Assembly: GCA_026315105.1 (NCBI GenBank)
Contig: CM048744.1
Coordinates: 27,569,759 to 27,633,758, forward strand
Direction: 5' to 3'
DNA from: Locusta migratoria
Lineage: Eukaryota; Arthropoda; Insecta; Orthoptera; Acrididae
DNA length: 64,000 bases
The notes under the pieces are model-generated. The model had not been told where the DNA came from. It ran no database searches and was given only the letters and a program-made list of their open reading frames with translations. Below are positions 42,139 through 55,357 of this stretch, one piece after another. Within the stretch, counting starts at the first letter, position 1. Each line of letters starts with the position of its first letter. A program made the position numbers and the translations under genes.

Positions 42139-42798
42139 TTGGAACTTAAACAGTGGCAACTATTTATTCACAACCTATGCAAAAGCGTTACATGTTTTCA
42201 CCTGTTAGTGTCCTTCAATTTAGTCAGCAGCGATGTGGAAGGCGTAGTATACCGTTAGCAGAGACTGCTCTGTTGTTGGCGCTAATGCAGCGGTCTACTG
42301 CCTACCGAATATCTGGAACACTTCTGAAGCAAATGCCACGAAGTGCTTACTTCACCTTCGGAATCAAATCAAAGTCACAAGGCCTTAAGCCCGGGGAGTA
42401 TGGTGGATGGTACAGTACTTCCCAGTCCCACTGACCGAACAGAGCAGCCACAGCTTGCGCTGTATGCGCCAGCGCATTTTCGTGAAAAATGATGGGTACC
42501 GTACCATCCACAACACTCCCAGGATTTAAGTCCTTGAGACTTTGATTTGATAGCGAAGATGAAGGAACCACTTCGTGACTTTCGCTTCAGGACTGTTCCA
42601 GAGTTTCGACATGCAGTAGGCCACTCCATTCGCAACATCAGCAGAACAGGCTCTGCTAACGGTATACTACGCCTTCCACACCGCTAGCAACGGGTTCTAC
42701 ACAACGATGGTGACTACTTTGAAGGGCAGTAACACATGCAAAGATGCAACGCTTTTGTATCGGTTGTGAACAAATAGTTGCCACTATTTAAGTTCCAA
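42139..42798. mobile_element. mariner fold-back palindrome
   Basis: Two roughly 290-bp arms (42,139-42,435 and 42,505-42,798) are inverted copies of the 3' part of one mariner-type element, both starting TTGGAACTTAAA at their outer ends. Each encodes the transposase C-terminus outward: minus strand HPPYSPGLRPCDFDL and NGILRLPHR, plus strand DFDLIAKMKEPLRDFRF and the same NGILRLPHR. In the centre a second-catalytic-site block reads FHENALAHTA, with E for D. Neither arm can make transposase. Confidence 0.75.
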
Positions 42799-44903
42799 CT
42801 ATCTTAAATATTCGTAGGGAAACAAAATGGTACAGTATTTTTTACGTTCAGGGGAACTGAAATAATGGACAGCAGGCTCGATCAGCTTTAATCTTATCTT
42901 CCATAGCCACATTATGGCGAGAATCCTCTATTTCTGCAATAGTAGTGCAGATGACAGATGCGTTTCGCTTTTTTGTACGACTTTACAGTGGGCGGGTTTT
43001 TTTCTCGTTAGTTCATATCTTTCTTCTAAACTTATGTATATGGTCATCTACTCAACAAGACAGCGAAAATAGATTCCGTGTCGGTAAACTGAGTATACTG
43101 AAATCGAACACCTTCTGTAAGCTATGTCTAGAGGTACGTTAGGGAACAAAGCAGGAAACTAGAATTCAAAACAAGTACTGACCACTTCAGAGGCTTTGAA
43201 GTAAAGCTGCAATTCTGTAGGCTAAGTATGACATTGACCATAGTGGCGAAAGACGGTATATAACGTATATTAAAAGCAGGTGGGAGTCATTTTAATACAA
43301 GCAGTACTCAATTACGATGTTGATAAATAGAGAATAATAAACGGACGTGCGTGATACAGTGGAATTCACCAGTACAGCGTTTTAAGTGGTCGACTGCTCC
43401 GTTAGTATTGGAAGTTAGAACGTGAATTACTGAGACGTAGTAGCGTTTGTACCGCTTTTATAGAAACTCGTAGATATTGATTCTAAGAAAGTTGCAAGTC
43501 TGTCATGAGAGTCTCCCAGTCTGGCATTCGAAGAAACTTTCATTCCCAGACCTACCAGAAAGGCGAATTGAACTCTAGAACAGAGTTCGGCAGCAGTTAG
43601 AATAGCTCGATTCAGCGAGAAATACTCAGAAACGTTCACTGAAGCAGCTGCAATGAAAAGAACTGAGGAAGCTTTGTGACACATTCGCCAATGGCCTCTG
43701 TTTCTGTTTACTCTTTACTTCATTTTTATTTTGTTCTTTTTTATTCTGCGGTACCGGGAGGTAGTAATTACCACTTCCGTTTTACTTTATCCAGCGTAAA
43801 CGGAAATCTGTTTACTACAAGGGTGGCCAACTTTATAGGAATGACGTTCATGCTGTACACTGAAAGATTTCCGTTTTTTTTTTTTTTTTTTTTTTTCAAC
43901 TTTGGTATAATGATTTACTGTTACGCACCGGCGTGTTAGTGTATAGCGTGGATTAGGGATGGGAAAAACCGGTCGGTTAATATCGATACCGGTATTTTAG
44001 TTCCGCTTAACTCGCATTTTCCGTATTCGTTTGTTCTCCGTAATAACGGCTTTTTTTCTTTCATTTTTGTGTAATAACCGCGTAATTACCAGAGCAGCGC
44101 TACTGATTCAGTATTTCCTGTAAATAAAACTTTTTTTACTCGAGTAATGTTTATCCGTAAAATTATCTTTCAAATATTGGGTGCCAACAGAATGTAGGAA
44201 AAGTAATCAACCTCATTTTAATAACAGTGTAGACTGTTATAGATAGCAACAAGTATAAGAGTAGGCAAGGGATTGCTGAGACGAACACGCTCCCAAATGG
44301 CCCATACCCTAGTTTCTACGCCTGATTCTCTGACACTGCTTGTAGTGCAGAATGGCGCGATCCCCAATTTCGCTGTATTTTACCAAGTAAGTTAGCAATG
44401 AGACATAATACAAATTTGCTGTTCTATAAGTTGGATTCATATTTATCTCTATTTTCATTGACGTGATATGAACTTAGGGAAGAAACTGAAACGTTAGTGG
44501 TTTTCAAGGAATACAAAACGCATCTGTTGCAATTACTAAAATTTATTTAACTATCACGCGTTTGATGCTCGTATCACGTCTTCAGATTGAGGTACCGTTG
44601 GAGGGATTCAAATGGGAGGGGCTGACAGCAATGATTTAGAAAAGGAATTCTGTGTTTCCTTTTACATATGAAATCATTCGCATGCAGTGGGTATAAGAAG
44701 TGGGAGGTACGGGCAGGGCCATACTTTTCTGTCTATCAAGTAAAAGTTACGGACGAAAATTCCACTCTTCTCTGGTACAAAGCGTATATTTCATTCTTTG
44801 TGGAGCAGAGGCACTGAGTTGTTGGTAGGCGCACACACAAAGGAGAGAGGCTTCCTGGCGTTCTGGCGAATGCTTTTATGAGTTAAAGTAAATCTACGAA
44901 AAT

Positions 44904-44940
<37 letters not shown>

Positions 44941-46178
44941 TACTCAAAGTCACATGCATACTCCATTGTCCCTCATACACGGAATCACATAAATACGCCT
45001 TCAAACGATACTGGTGATCTGCCCCAGCTTCTAACTTTCCATTAACAAGCCTACCCTGTCATGTCCTTCTCACGATTGGGACTATACTAGATCTAGGTTC
45101 TTTTGCTTCAGCTTTCTTTTAAATTGTTGTACGAAGCTTTTCTCCTGTATTTTTCGGAATGCTACACATTACCAAATTTTGACGTGATTTCCGACAGAAG
45201 AATGTATTTGGCTTAACGATTGTTTCGTATCTTAGGAAAGACTCAGAAGTCAATAATGCTCATTAAGAAACGTGCGACTGTGTAGTCAATTTGTAAAGAA
45301 GTAGATATTTTTAGGAGTTTTTAGAATTACCTAATGTATCAAGTTATTTTACATATAGATTGGTTCCTGAAAACAGTATTCAGACTTTGCTATTATCCAT
45401 CATTAACACACTGTATTATTAAACAGTCTTTGGTCCATTCAATTCAAAATCAATCTGTTTCAGGAGTTACGTGCTATCTTCAGTGGGTTTATGAATTTCT
45501 TAGATAAAGTTATTGTCGGAGTGTATTTATGGCTATGAGTGGCCAGTAATATCTTTTAGGCCTATAGCTTGTAATGTTTTCGTGCTTTAGTGTTTGTTTT
45601 TTTTTTTTAATTTTATTCTGTTGTTATTTATTTATGTATTTTTTCGTGGTGTTCTAATGTTTCTAACTCGTGAAAGTAACTTTTGTTTTATTGTACCGTT
45701 TGCCGTGAAAGCACACTGATTATGAAGCAACTAAATGCCATTGTAGTCAAGAACATGCTAACCCTCGTATCAGGAGTTTCTGAGTTAAGATTGTGCACGT
45801 ACAATCGACAGCCTATGTCATCTAACTTTAAGCAGTTATCCCCTATCGCCAACAGATGTGACACTCCACCAGTTCGGTTATTCTACATAAGCCTCATTTA
45901 GAGAACAGTAGTAGAAACCTATGTATGTATTTAACGATTTCTCAAACTATATTAAAATAATTTATTAAGACCAGATTGATTATTACCGTAATCTAAATCT
46001 TTATTTGCCTTTTGATTTGCGTATAAGAAATGAATCAAAACGCATTTCAAAGTAATAATAGCACAAAAAAGGGAAAAAAACGACAATCCACCTATGAGCA
46101 GGTCACAGTATCTCAATTTCGAATTAGCTGGCAGCCGTAGGTGCTACTACAGCAGAAGTAGACACGCACGCCCGTATC
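42799..46178. other. Unassigned region with simple repeats
   Basis: A 22-base T run lies at about 43,875-43,896 and a GA microsatellite near 44,918-44,940. TAGGGATGGGAAA at 43,948 resembles a hAT-type terminus but no partner end was found. 45,455-45,485 has another CTGAAGA...GAAA motif on the minus strand. No gene is visible in these 3.4 kb. Confidence 0.35.
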
Positions 46179-46299
46179 TACCGGGTGAAAAGTATTTAAA
46201 CCGACAAACTCTGAGAGGTTGTAGGGGACATCAAAAATATTTTTCCCTCATGTTATATTTTCCTATGAGGAGTATTTAAATCGGTGGAGGCTCTTCAGT

Positions 46300-46890
46300 G
46301 ATGGAGTCTTCAACATGCACAATTCGCATATTTGGAGTGAGGATAACCCACATACCACAGTTACTACCGCACATGGAGTGCGGTTCTTGGTTAATGTGGA
46401 GGTCGGTGTCGTTGGGGACTGTTTAATTGGGCCGTATCTGCTACCTAGGGCATTATATAGCAGGCAGTAGTACAATTTTCTCGCCCGAGCATTGGCAGAA
46501 ATGCTGGAAGACGTCCCGCTGCCTACAAGAGAACGCATGTGGTTCCAACATGACGGGGCGCCGGCACATTTCATTCGTCGTGTGCGTCGAATGATGGACC
46601 GACGGTTCCCACAAACGTAGATTGACCGAGGTGGTCCCGTACCGTGACCTGATCGATCCCCAGATATGTCCCCTTTGGACTCTTTTTTTTGTGGGGAGAG
46701 ATGCACAACCTTGTTTACACAACTCCTGTTGCATCAGAAGAGGATTTGGTTGCCCGGATAGTAGAAGCAGCAGAAACAATTCAGGGTAGGTACTCCTGGG
46801 GTTTTTGCCCTCGTCAGACAGAATATGATCCGACGCTGTAACCTCTGTTTACGTGTCCTTGGAGACATTTTTGAAAATCTACTGTAACTG
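46300..46890 (+). pseudogene. Transposase relic of the 46-kb Tc1/mariner element
   Basis: The plus strand encodes the C-terminal catalytic half of a DDE/D transposase. FLVNVEVGVVGDCLIGPYLL lies near 46,390-46,440, the second catalytic block MWFQHDGAPAHF near 46,540 keeps its aspartate, and SPDMSPLDSFF near 46,665 is the third block. Later, in another frame, EDLVARIVEAAE-like sequence and VRQNMIRRC follow. The N-terminal HTH and first catalytic aspartate are deleted, and stops fall between the blocks. It resembles the relic at 1130-2102 in overall type but is a different family. Confidence 0.7.
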
Positions 46891-47016
46891 AAATTGGTTT
46901 GTGTTAATGTTTTGTCTCCTGGTAATAAAACAATGGAAAAGTGTTTGTAGGTTTAATTAATCTGCCGCCATAGAAATCTTCCTCTACCTGTTTAAAAACA
47001 CCTCATAGGAAAAAAT

Positions 47017-47335
47017 AGTGCGCCTCGGTTGCACAGTGGTAGAGTGCCAGACTACAAATCCAAAGATCTCGGGTTCGATCCCCGCCAGCTCCTAGCATTT
47101 TTATCTGTCACTTTCCACTTCTTTCACCGCTGGCATTATTGCTCATTTGAAAATAGCAAGCAGCACCGTGGATCAGAACCCACATTAAACTGTAGCTCCC
47201 CCTATAACTGGCTGGGTAAGTCAGTTCGAAGGTCGGAGGAAGGCAACGGCATACCACCTCCAAACAGGACCATACCTAGTAAAGCACTACGGTGTTCAAA
47301 CCAATCTTCGGATTGTTTACTGCTTTATCATTTTT
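47017..47335 (+). repeat. tRNA-derived SINE, family C, complete
   Basis: The duplication TAGGAAAAAAT flanks it at 47,006-47,016 and 47,336-47,346. The head TTGCACAGTGGTAGAGTG gives box A and GGGTTCGATCCCC near 47,070-47,082 gives box B. The 319-bp body includes GTCGGAGGAAGGCAACGGCA. It serves as the undisturbed reference for the copy at 13.6 kb. Confidence 0.85.
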
Positions 47336-47421
47336 TAGGAAAAAATGACAGGGAAAAATATTTGTTTTGATGTGCACTTCAACTCCCAGAGTTTTTCGGT
47401 TTAAATACTTTTCACCCTGTA

Positions 47422-49624
47422 CACAGTTGCCCCAGTCCTGACGGCGACATCGGCTGGGTTGGGATACACTACCCAAGCGACTACCACGCCTTCAGTCCCT
47501 TAGAAAACGCGTCGAAGGCTCGACCTCTGCTGTTACACCAGGACGTGCAACAGGCAGTGGCGGACTGATCACACAGCAAGGCACGAGGTGTACCAGACGG
47601 TATCTACAACCAAGTGCGCCAATGCCCGACTGCTCGTGCAGATGTCAACCGACGGACGCACTGATACTCAACTGTACGGCCTTTAGACAAAACCTTTTTC
47701 ATCATCCCTTACACTTTCCTTACAAGGAGACCAGATGCTTATCGGATTTTTTAAATGTTATATAATTTATAGTATGTGAAGAACAGAAACACTACAGAAA
47801 TCTACCAAAGCCTTTCGATGCAACTGTGAAAATATCTCAAGAAAATGGACCTAGAAGTTTCTCGAAAACACCTATAGTCTACGTCACGTAGGACGTCGCC
47901 CCAGTTTTCAGCCGTTCTGCGTATTCCCCCTTCATTACCCCACTGGCAGACAATATGTTCATTGTCTAGACGCGTGGCTGGCCGCGAGTTACGCAGTGTT
48001 CCTCGCACAGACTCCCTTGTTGGCGCCCTGCCGTAGCTCCGCCCCTCCACACTTCCACTATCGCTCCGCCTCTATGCGTGGTTTCCTGCATGACGCCCAC
48101 TGAAGTTACATACAGTAACGGCGGAGTTTCCGTCGGCCGCCGGGACTCGTTCCAGCTGAGCTGAGCTGCAGTTTCGGTGATATTTATCCAACTTCTCACA
48201 AAGCGCCTCCCATGACACGCCTCGCAGCCGCAATGTCCGAGCCATGAGAAGGTAAAAATGCACTGAAACCATCTGAATCGGAAAAAAAACTGACAACGAG
48301 CTTTATGCGTACTCATCGAGAATAACTCTTTGGACGTTGATATCGCCATTAAAGTGAGCCTATTATTAATATAACAATAATAATAATAAAATAGTAAAAA
48401 TAAGATATTTCTCCTACTGCTCATAGCTCCCTGGAACTTTTCCCTTCGGTTTTACCCCCACTTCCCCTTATTACAATTAGGATAATTCTACTGCAACTAG
48501 GATTAGATAGGGAGTAACGCCTGAAGTAGCGGAGTGTTTACTTTTTTCTTTTTTCTGTTTTTTCCCCCTAGGGCAAAAGTGGCGGTGGCAAGTCTCCTTT
48601 TCTTCTTCTTTTTTTGCAGGACCCTTATACTTCGCCCCTCATGATAAATGAAAAATTTGTACTTGTTGCGAATTTATTTAATCGTCAGGGTACAAAGTTC
48701 TTAGAATTTATATACATTTCTAACTTCTATTCCCAAAGTAACAGGTAGGCTTACCTGAGAATCTTCTACTGCTATTACCGTTGCCAGCATCGAACCTCCT
48801 ACCTTCTAGCAGCGGTTTCTGTTCGTTATTTAATGGCTAAAAATTATAGAAGCAGGGCAAGAGTACAGACCAGAAGTTAGACACTTCAGTTACAATAAAT
48901 TGTCGTTATATTCTGAAACTTACACATTGGAAGATGAAGTAGCCTTTTGCACCAGACAATGCAGTCAAACACAACCTGACTCTGAAAATTTCTTGCTGCA
49001 GGACAAGATAAGAATGAAAACACATATTGAAGTAAATGATGGTTTTATTATCTCGTCCAGCCCTTAAAGAGACACAGAGTGTATTTACAGAGAATACTGA
49101 AGTTATCTTTTAGTCACGAGAATGAATAACTCAGTCCCGGCAGATGCACCGCTAGTGCTACAGCTAGAGTATGTTCAGCTGATCTTGCCTCGCCTTCTGT
49201 ATAAACTCTCGGGTCATCTCGAGCACGTATGCTTCGAGACGGCTGAGTTCACGGCCTCTGCAATAAGTGCGCACCAGAACCCACTGTGATGGCGGCAGCT
49301 CAACTGCCGCCGGCAGAATTACAGACTTGTTGCCAACCTATCCAGAGGAACCGTTAACATTGGTTCCATTTTGTGAGGTCTGGTTTCACGTTTGTTAGAT
49401 TGCTGTCCTGTAGCGGCGGAAAACGGCCGAAGTAAGGGCGGTAGAGAAGTGTCCTTCCACCGCGAGACAGCTGTGTCCAATCGTTCAAAATAACGATTGA
49501 AACAGCCCTTGTGGCCGTTCGCCATATTGAGAATTTATAATAGTAATTAACTTGGAACCCAGAAAAGTACTCCGACCCATGAGCGACGCATCCTGTGACA
49601 TTAGATTGCCAGGGAAAATCTTCA
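47422..49624. other. Unassigned region
   Basis: 47,930-48,200 is GC- and CpG-rich with overlapping frames on the minus strand and no domain. The remainder is featureless. Confidence 0.35.
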
Positions 49625-51175
49625 CATAAGTTTGTGTGTACGCATTGCATAAAAATCTGCACTTTCTTTCAATTTTTATGAAATTTTCCACACGTAAACT
49701 TCAATCCATGAGGACGGTCGCCGTAATTGCATGAATCACTTACAACACATTGTTCACGAAATATGACATGATAAACAATGAGAAGCGAAAAAAACTGATA
49801 CATCATACGACAATGTTGCACATTTCCTCCTAAACCACTGGGCCGATTTCAATCAAATTTGTTCCATATATTGCTTACGTCCGATAACAGTTGCTGTGGG
49901 AATCAGAATCACATACGACATATGGTTCATAAGATGTAACGTCATAAACCATAAGAGCTGCAAGAAACTGCCACATAATGCAATGAGATTTTATTCACCA
50001 CTTTATGTGAATAGCAATATTTAGCGACTTGCAACCTTTATTAAAGGTTTTCTCGCTAACAACCACATCAAAATAATGAAAGGAAAATAGTTTCTCGCTT
50101 ACTACTTTTCAGTCGTCCATGGAGCAAAACTACAGCATTCGGTATGACGTTACAGTTTGTAATGTCTACCCTACAAATTGTAGTGGCAGGAAATTTTACA
50201 GATAGTATACACACAAACAGCTGAATCTAATTTCGAAATTGTATCACTGTACGACACGTAGTTCGTGATATATATAAGTACAAATACAGTAACGTTCAGG
50301 GAAACCGCCCCATCACGCATCAGGTTTTAGTCTATTACTTCTTGGCGAATAACTCTGTGTGCAACTGATTTTACTGACATAGAACATTTATAACTGCAAA
50401 ATTATACAATTGTATCACATGTAATTCATTAAATATGAGATCGTATACACTGCAATGGGTAAAAACTTGTCACATAATGCGCCTCTTATTAATACATTTA
50501 CATGTTTACCACTAAAACAATCCCGAATGCCAGACAGCTTAAAGAAATTCCAGATAACTGACTTCGCTTGACAGCTTTGATCAAACTCCGAACCGTGAAG
50601 CGCATACCGCTGTAGGAAGAAGGAATAGACTACTATAGAGCTACAAGGAAAGGGATGGAATGAAACAGTGTACATTCAACGTATACCCATTATTTCCGAC
50701 AGATCTAGCTTTTAGCTTCCAGAGACGGCAGTTTCCAGTGAGACTTCCATTTTCTATTACGATTAATGAATCACAGGGCAATCTGTTCAGTACTGTGGAG
50801 TGGATTTGACATGTCCACGTTTCTCAAACGGACAATTTTGTCACATTGTTAAGAGTGGGCTCACCAACGAAATTATTCATACTAGATCCTGAACAAGTCA
50901 AAAGAAATACTGTTTATTGTAGAGTTGTGAATTAAATGAATATATGGAAGTTACATATTATTTGTATTTTGATTGCTATCCTTCATTGTTTGCATACTGC
51001 ACTTATCATTTTGTACACGACGCAAGAACAGCCTTGTTTCTTATATATTCGCTGAGAAATATAACATTTTATTAGAAAAAAAGGAGATGGACAGAGAGTG
51101 AAGGGATAGGAGAAGTACTAACTCAAGGCTTGAACAAATAAATAAATACACGGGCAACGCAGGATTTTCAGGTAG
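49625..51175 (+). mobile_element. Helitron copy 2 with helicase remnant
   Basis: It shares the blocks of copy 1 in order (TTTTTATGAAATTTTCCACA, GGCCGATTTCAATCAAATTT, AAACTGCCACATAATG, GGAGATGGACAGAGAG) and ends TTTTCAGGTAG before a T. The 5' boundary is uncertain. Unlike the other copies it keeps coding remnant at 50,690-50,935. Confidence 0.6.
50690..50935 (+). pseudogene. Helitron Rep/helicase C-terminus
   Basis: Autonomous Helitrons encode a rolling-circle initiator fused to a Pif1-type helicase. Here the plus strand reads QFPVRLPFSITINESQG near 50,728-50,780, the conserved QFP-x-R-x-A-F-x-M-T-I-N-K-S-Q-G region close to the helicase C-terminus. LLRVGSPTKLFILDPEQV follows near 50,850-50,905, the usual end of the protein. 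A stop separates the two. The Rep domain, Walker motifs and the rest are absent. This remnant is the main reason for naming the repeat family a Helitron. Confidence 0.65.
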
Positions 51176-52113
51176 TTACTTATAAGTGGTTAAATCGCCG
51201 ATTAATTTTATCGACTTCCACAATTTAAATCGGGGATTGACTCGTGACATATCAGTCGAGTCGTAATTTTCCGTAATGTAAAAGTTAATAATTATTTCAG
51301 AAATGGACACTCTCTTTTAAATAAAGACTGGACAAGGTGTATAAAAAAACGGAAGCAATTATTCAACGATCAAAGAACGAACATGACATTACCCACGGTA
51401 GCACAGATCTATCGAAGAATGGAGGAAAAATTCCATGACAACTCAACTTTAATTTCACCGTTGATTCCAATACCGCCATATGATACGTGTGCTTTCATCG
51501 ACAAATATAAAATGGACAAAAAACCGGTATTGAGCGTCTGTGAAATTGCGAATGCTTGATGGAGAAAGGACGCGAAATTACTGGTAGAGAACATCGCATA
51601 ACACGCTATTCAATATTGCTCATTACGAGTTGTCCTCACACACCTTCATTGAAATGGGAAGGTATGCACAGTTCGATTCTAAAGTTTACGATAAAAAAGA
51701 ACTCATTAGGAAGGTAAAATAAGTTTGTTTTCAGTTAGTATATCGAATGAAAAGAAATTGCAATTGTAAAAATGCAGCATTTGCGCGATGTTATCGATGC
51801 CGTTTTTATGACCCTTAACGCCCTGCCATTTGTGAGATCACATCTGCGGTATAAAACAATTAATAAAGACCAAACAAAAAGGATCAAATTTTTCGGTACC
51901 GCCCCGAAAATTTTATTTGTGTTTTTTTTTAATTGATATAGACGAAATTGAAAACCTTTTATAAAATAACTTGAATCAGAATAAAAAGGCTTTCTATTTC
52001 ATTAAAAAGTATGATTACTACGTGTTAATTATCAGGTGTTTTATGAAGTTTATTTTTAAATGGTGTGATTATTCGAACAGAAGTAAGGGTGAGCTGGGCT
52101 TTGAACCAAAGAT
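51176..52113. other. Unassigned region
   Basis: AT-rich, no family recognised. Confidence 0.35.
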
Positions 52114-52126
52114 GCTACGTTTAATT

Positions 52127-52324
52127 CCAAATGTTCAAATGTTTGTAGAGTCTATGGGACTTAACTACGGGGTCATCAGTCCCTAAACTTACAAACTACT
52201 TATGAACTACTTACAACTAAGGACGGCACAAATATCCATGCCCGAGGGGGGATTCGAACCCCCGACCGTAGTGGCCGTGCGGATCGTGACTGGAGCGCCT
52301 CAATCCCCTCGGCCACCGCGGCCG
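52127..52324 (-). repeat. SINE family A with 13-bp duplication
   Basis: GCTACGTTTAATT occurs at 52,114-52,126 and 52,325-52,337. The copy is full length, with intact head GCCGGCCGCGGTGGCCGAGG and box B. Confidence 0.9.
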
Positions 52325-52337
52325 GCTACGTTTAATT

Positions 52338-54339
52338 GGTTGTCAGTTTACAGCGCTACAAACGAGACACGCCTACCTTCAGAAACTCTTAGCCATTATA
52401 ACTGGTAAATCAATGCCCTCGAAAATATTCAAAGTGGATTCTCTCGAGAAGTTTTGAAAACTGCTTTGGCTGATTGATATATGAGTTCTGAACTTCACGT
52501 ACAATTAATATAGAACACTACAAAAAAGCGATAGCCATGCATGTTCTCTCCTTCTTAGATTTCAATGTTTACCTATATCGTTTACTGCAGGCTTTTAATC
52601 TCTTCTTTAGCTGAATATTGGGTTTTCCACAAGTCAGTATAATCAGTGGCATATCAGCACGTTACCTCCGCTTGATACCATTAGGTTCAAATGAAATTTG
52701 AGGCACGCGAATTGATCTACGAGGGCGATTGAGAAAATGAGTTCCAGTCTCTACGACACGCGAATCAGTGGCGCTGGCATCGCCAACTTGGTTCCCTTGT
52801 GTATACGGTTGCTACATGCAGGTGGCGTCAGCACACCGAAGTGATAGAGTAGAAACGAATCAAAAAAATTATTTGATATGATGACTTTGTTTTTATTTAG
52901 AAGCGTAGAAGGGATTTACAAGCCTGTGAATCTGTATTTAAAGGGTTTCAAAGTGTGTAGAAGTTACGGTGAAAAACAGTCAAAAGGTATACTTCTCACT
53001 GGAATGACAGAAAAGTCCCTACAATGCAATAAATTCAGAAAAAAATATTGCAACTCACTTTCCGAATTGTGTGCCCCAAGTTAAAGAACAACTAAAGCTT
53101 CATATACCAGTTGGGAATTGTATAAACTGCCCTGCATAATTTACAGAGAAAAAACATTAACAATATGTTTGTATCGCACCGATTCTGAACTGGAAGTTAA
53201 TGAAGTCTCACTTTGTAATTTTTGGAGTGTTGGAGCTAGTAGATGCTTGTAATGAGAGCATCGAATTTCAGAACCGAGGAAATGAACAGCAGTTTATACT
53301 TCGAAAGCCAATATGGCGCCAACAAACGTTTATGTAAATAATTTCCAATATTCCTACCTTGTGCCAAGAACTGTTAACAACGTTTTTCGGTGTAATAGCC
53401 AACTGGGGAAAAAATGAGTGTTTCTACCTTGTTCTGGGTGGCTATTCAAAATAATGAACCATTTCCATTTATTTGCGTCTTGAGTCTTGCTATTTCAGGC
53501 GATGAAAGCATTATATTAATACGTGAACAGGAACATGGAAGTGCCTAGTTTTAATGCTACGTAAGCAGGCATTGGAAATGATATAATTTGATTGGTGCTG
53601 TGTTATAGATGTGCACAAAAAAAGAAAATCGGTACCTATAACACTGATGTTAGCATTGCTATCAAGAATTAATACTCATGACTGTCTTAAGCGTACGTCG
53701 AATAGTGTTGCCAACTTCTACGCTGATTAGCGATCAGTTGCTGTGCTAGAAATGCCACGCGAAACTATCTACGCTTCGTGAAATCGCATTCCAGAGGCGT
53801 TCAGGTCTAAACGTTCACTTGCGAAGCTTATGTCTGGAATATATGAAGCGCGCAGCTAGCGCGTTCTGAGACTCACCCGTGAGTCCCATTGTCTCCGGAC
53901 GTAATTGACTCACAGCGATGCAAACAACGCCATTCATATTGTGAATTTTCATGCTGTTAATTGAGTAAGAAATAATATGGCCTATCCTTTTAAGAAACAA
54001 GTAAGTTTGTGTTAAAATTATATTTCTTTACGTTTTAATCTGTATCATAAGTACATACCGGTGAAAGTCATTTTCCAATATCTATTCTTGTTCCAGAGAT
54101 ATTGGGGATGCAAACTTTAAATGTAACGTAGAACACCCTATTTATACTCTGCTCTAAATAATTAGGGGATCAGGTGAGATATCATACACATTATACATAT
54201 GATATCGTATTTTATTCAGATATTGGTTACAATTATAATTTGTGTGTGATACAGTAAAATATTTTGCTGTCTCAACTCTTTACGTGAGATTTACATGCCG
54301 TTTACGTAAACGGGGCACCATGGGACTACCATAATAGTG
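52338..54339. other. Unassigned region
   Basis: Two kilobases of AT-rich DNA without a recognised repeat or coding sequence. Confidence 0.35.
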
Positions 54340-55270
54340 AAAAAGCCATTCTAGTTGACCTGTAATGTGGAGTGTGATCACCTCGGACCGCCAGGACAGT
54401 TGCACACCTGCGTGGCATGGAGAGTATGAGGGTTTCAGTCAGCTCTGCAAACTTTGTGGGAGTTGCTGTGGTGATCTGACAAGTGCAATGCAGTTAGTCC
54501 ATTAAACAATCTCGCCACTACCTTCGTTCAATTCTCTCATCTTCAAGTACGATTTCCACCAGTGCAGCCTTGTGGGGACGAGTGTTATCGTTCAGCAGAA
54601 GGGACCGATCTCCTATGGCACCAGCGTAGCACACAGCGTAAGGTCGAAGGAGTTGTCGCTATGCCTCTGAGCATTTCTGAACGACATAGGCGTCCTTACG
54701 TCTGCCAATATTTAATTCCTGCCAACAGCATTCGTCCACAACATGATATGGTGATGCTTCCCACACATCAGCAGGGTTCTTTAGTGATCCACATTCTCTC
54801 CTGATGAGGAAACGACGAATTTACGGCTGAACACAGTCTTGACTCATCTGTGAACCGGACCCAGTGCCATTCCTTACGACTCCAGTCATGATGTACCTCC
54901 CTCCAGTTTCTGCGGGATAAACGGTGTCGTGGATTCAATGGGACACACACGGTAGGCCTCCGAGCTTAGAGGCCATATTCCCGAAGGCGATTTCGGACTG
55001 TTTGTGTTGATACAGCGCGAACTGTTGCAGCCTGGAGAGTGTGTTTCAGCTGAGTTGCATTCAGCCTCCTGTCTCGACGGGCTTTTAACCTGAGTAACGG
55101 TCATCTCTTGTTGATGTTACCAGTGGACGACCTTCGCCTTGCCTTCTTCTAACGATTAATGTGGTCTGAAATCGCGATCAGGTACTCCACTTACACTTTA
55201 GGACACTAAAATAGCCACAACTATCTCCCTCTACGTCTGTCCCGCTCCAACATTCGTATTGCTCTCCGTG
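54340..55270 (-). pseudogene. Tc1-like transposase relic
   Basis: On the minus strand NATQLKHTLQAATVRAVSTQ near 55,060-55,000 is the Tc1 DNA-binding region. NWREVHHDWSRKEWHWVRFT followed by DESRL near 54,890-54,840 is the segment ending in the first catalytic aspartate. The rest of the core is scrambled down to about 54,340, where no second or third catalytic block can be read with confidence. It lies next to, but is distinct from, the Tc1-like element at 55,358. Confidence 0.6.
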
Positions 55271-55357
55271 CCATATCTTAGGGTGAGTCACGTTGTTGTT
55301 GTAGTACGCTACCTGCTCACTACATTATCTTAACCCAACTACACCTACTGACCGTTA

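Larger units (their letters stand above)
46181..47419 (+). mobile_element. Tc1/mariner-type element with ~105-bp TIRs and nested SINE
   Basis: The left end CCGGGTGAAAAGTATTTAAA (46,181) and the right end, inward CAGGGTGAAAAGTATTTAAA (47,419), are inverted repeats about 105 bp long. TA flanks both sides (46,179-46,180 and 47,420-47,421), the expected Tc1/mariner target. A family C SINE sits inside the right repeat. Without it the element is about 0.9 kb, too short for a full transposase. Confidence 0.8.

Noticed and set aside
43946..44180. hAT transposon end (TAGGGATGGGAAA)
   Set aside because: No matching inverted end or 8-bp duplication was found.
47966..48424. 152-codon open frame on the minus strand
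   Set aside because: Low-complexity start, no domain, no supporting neighbour.
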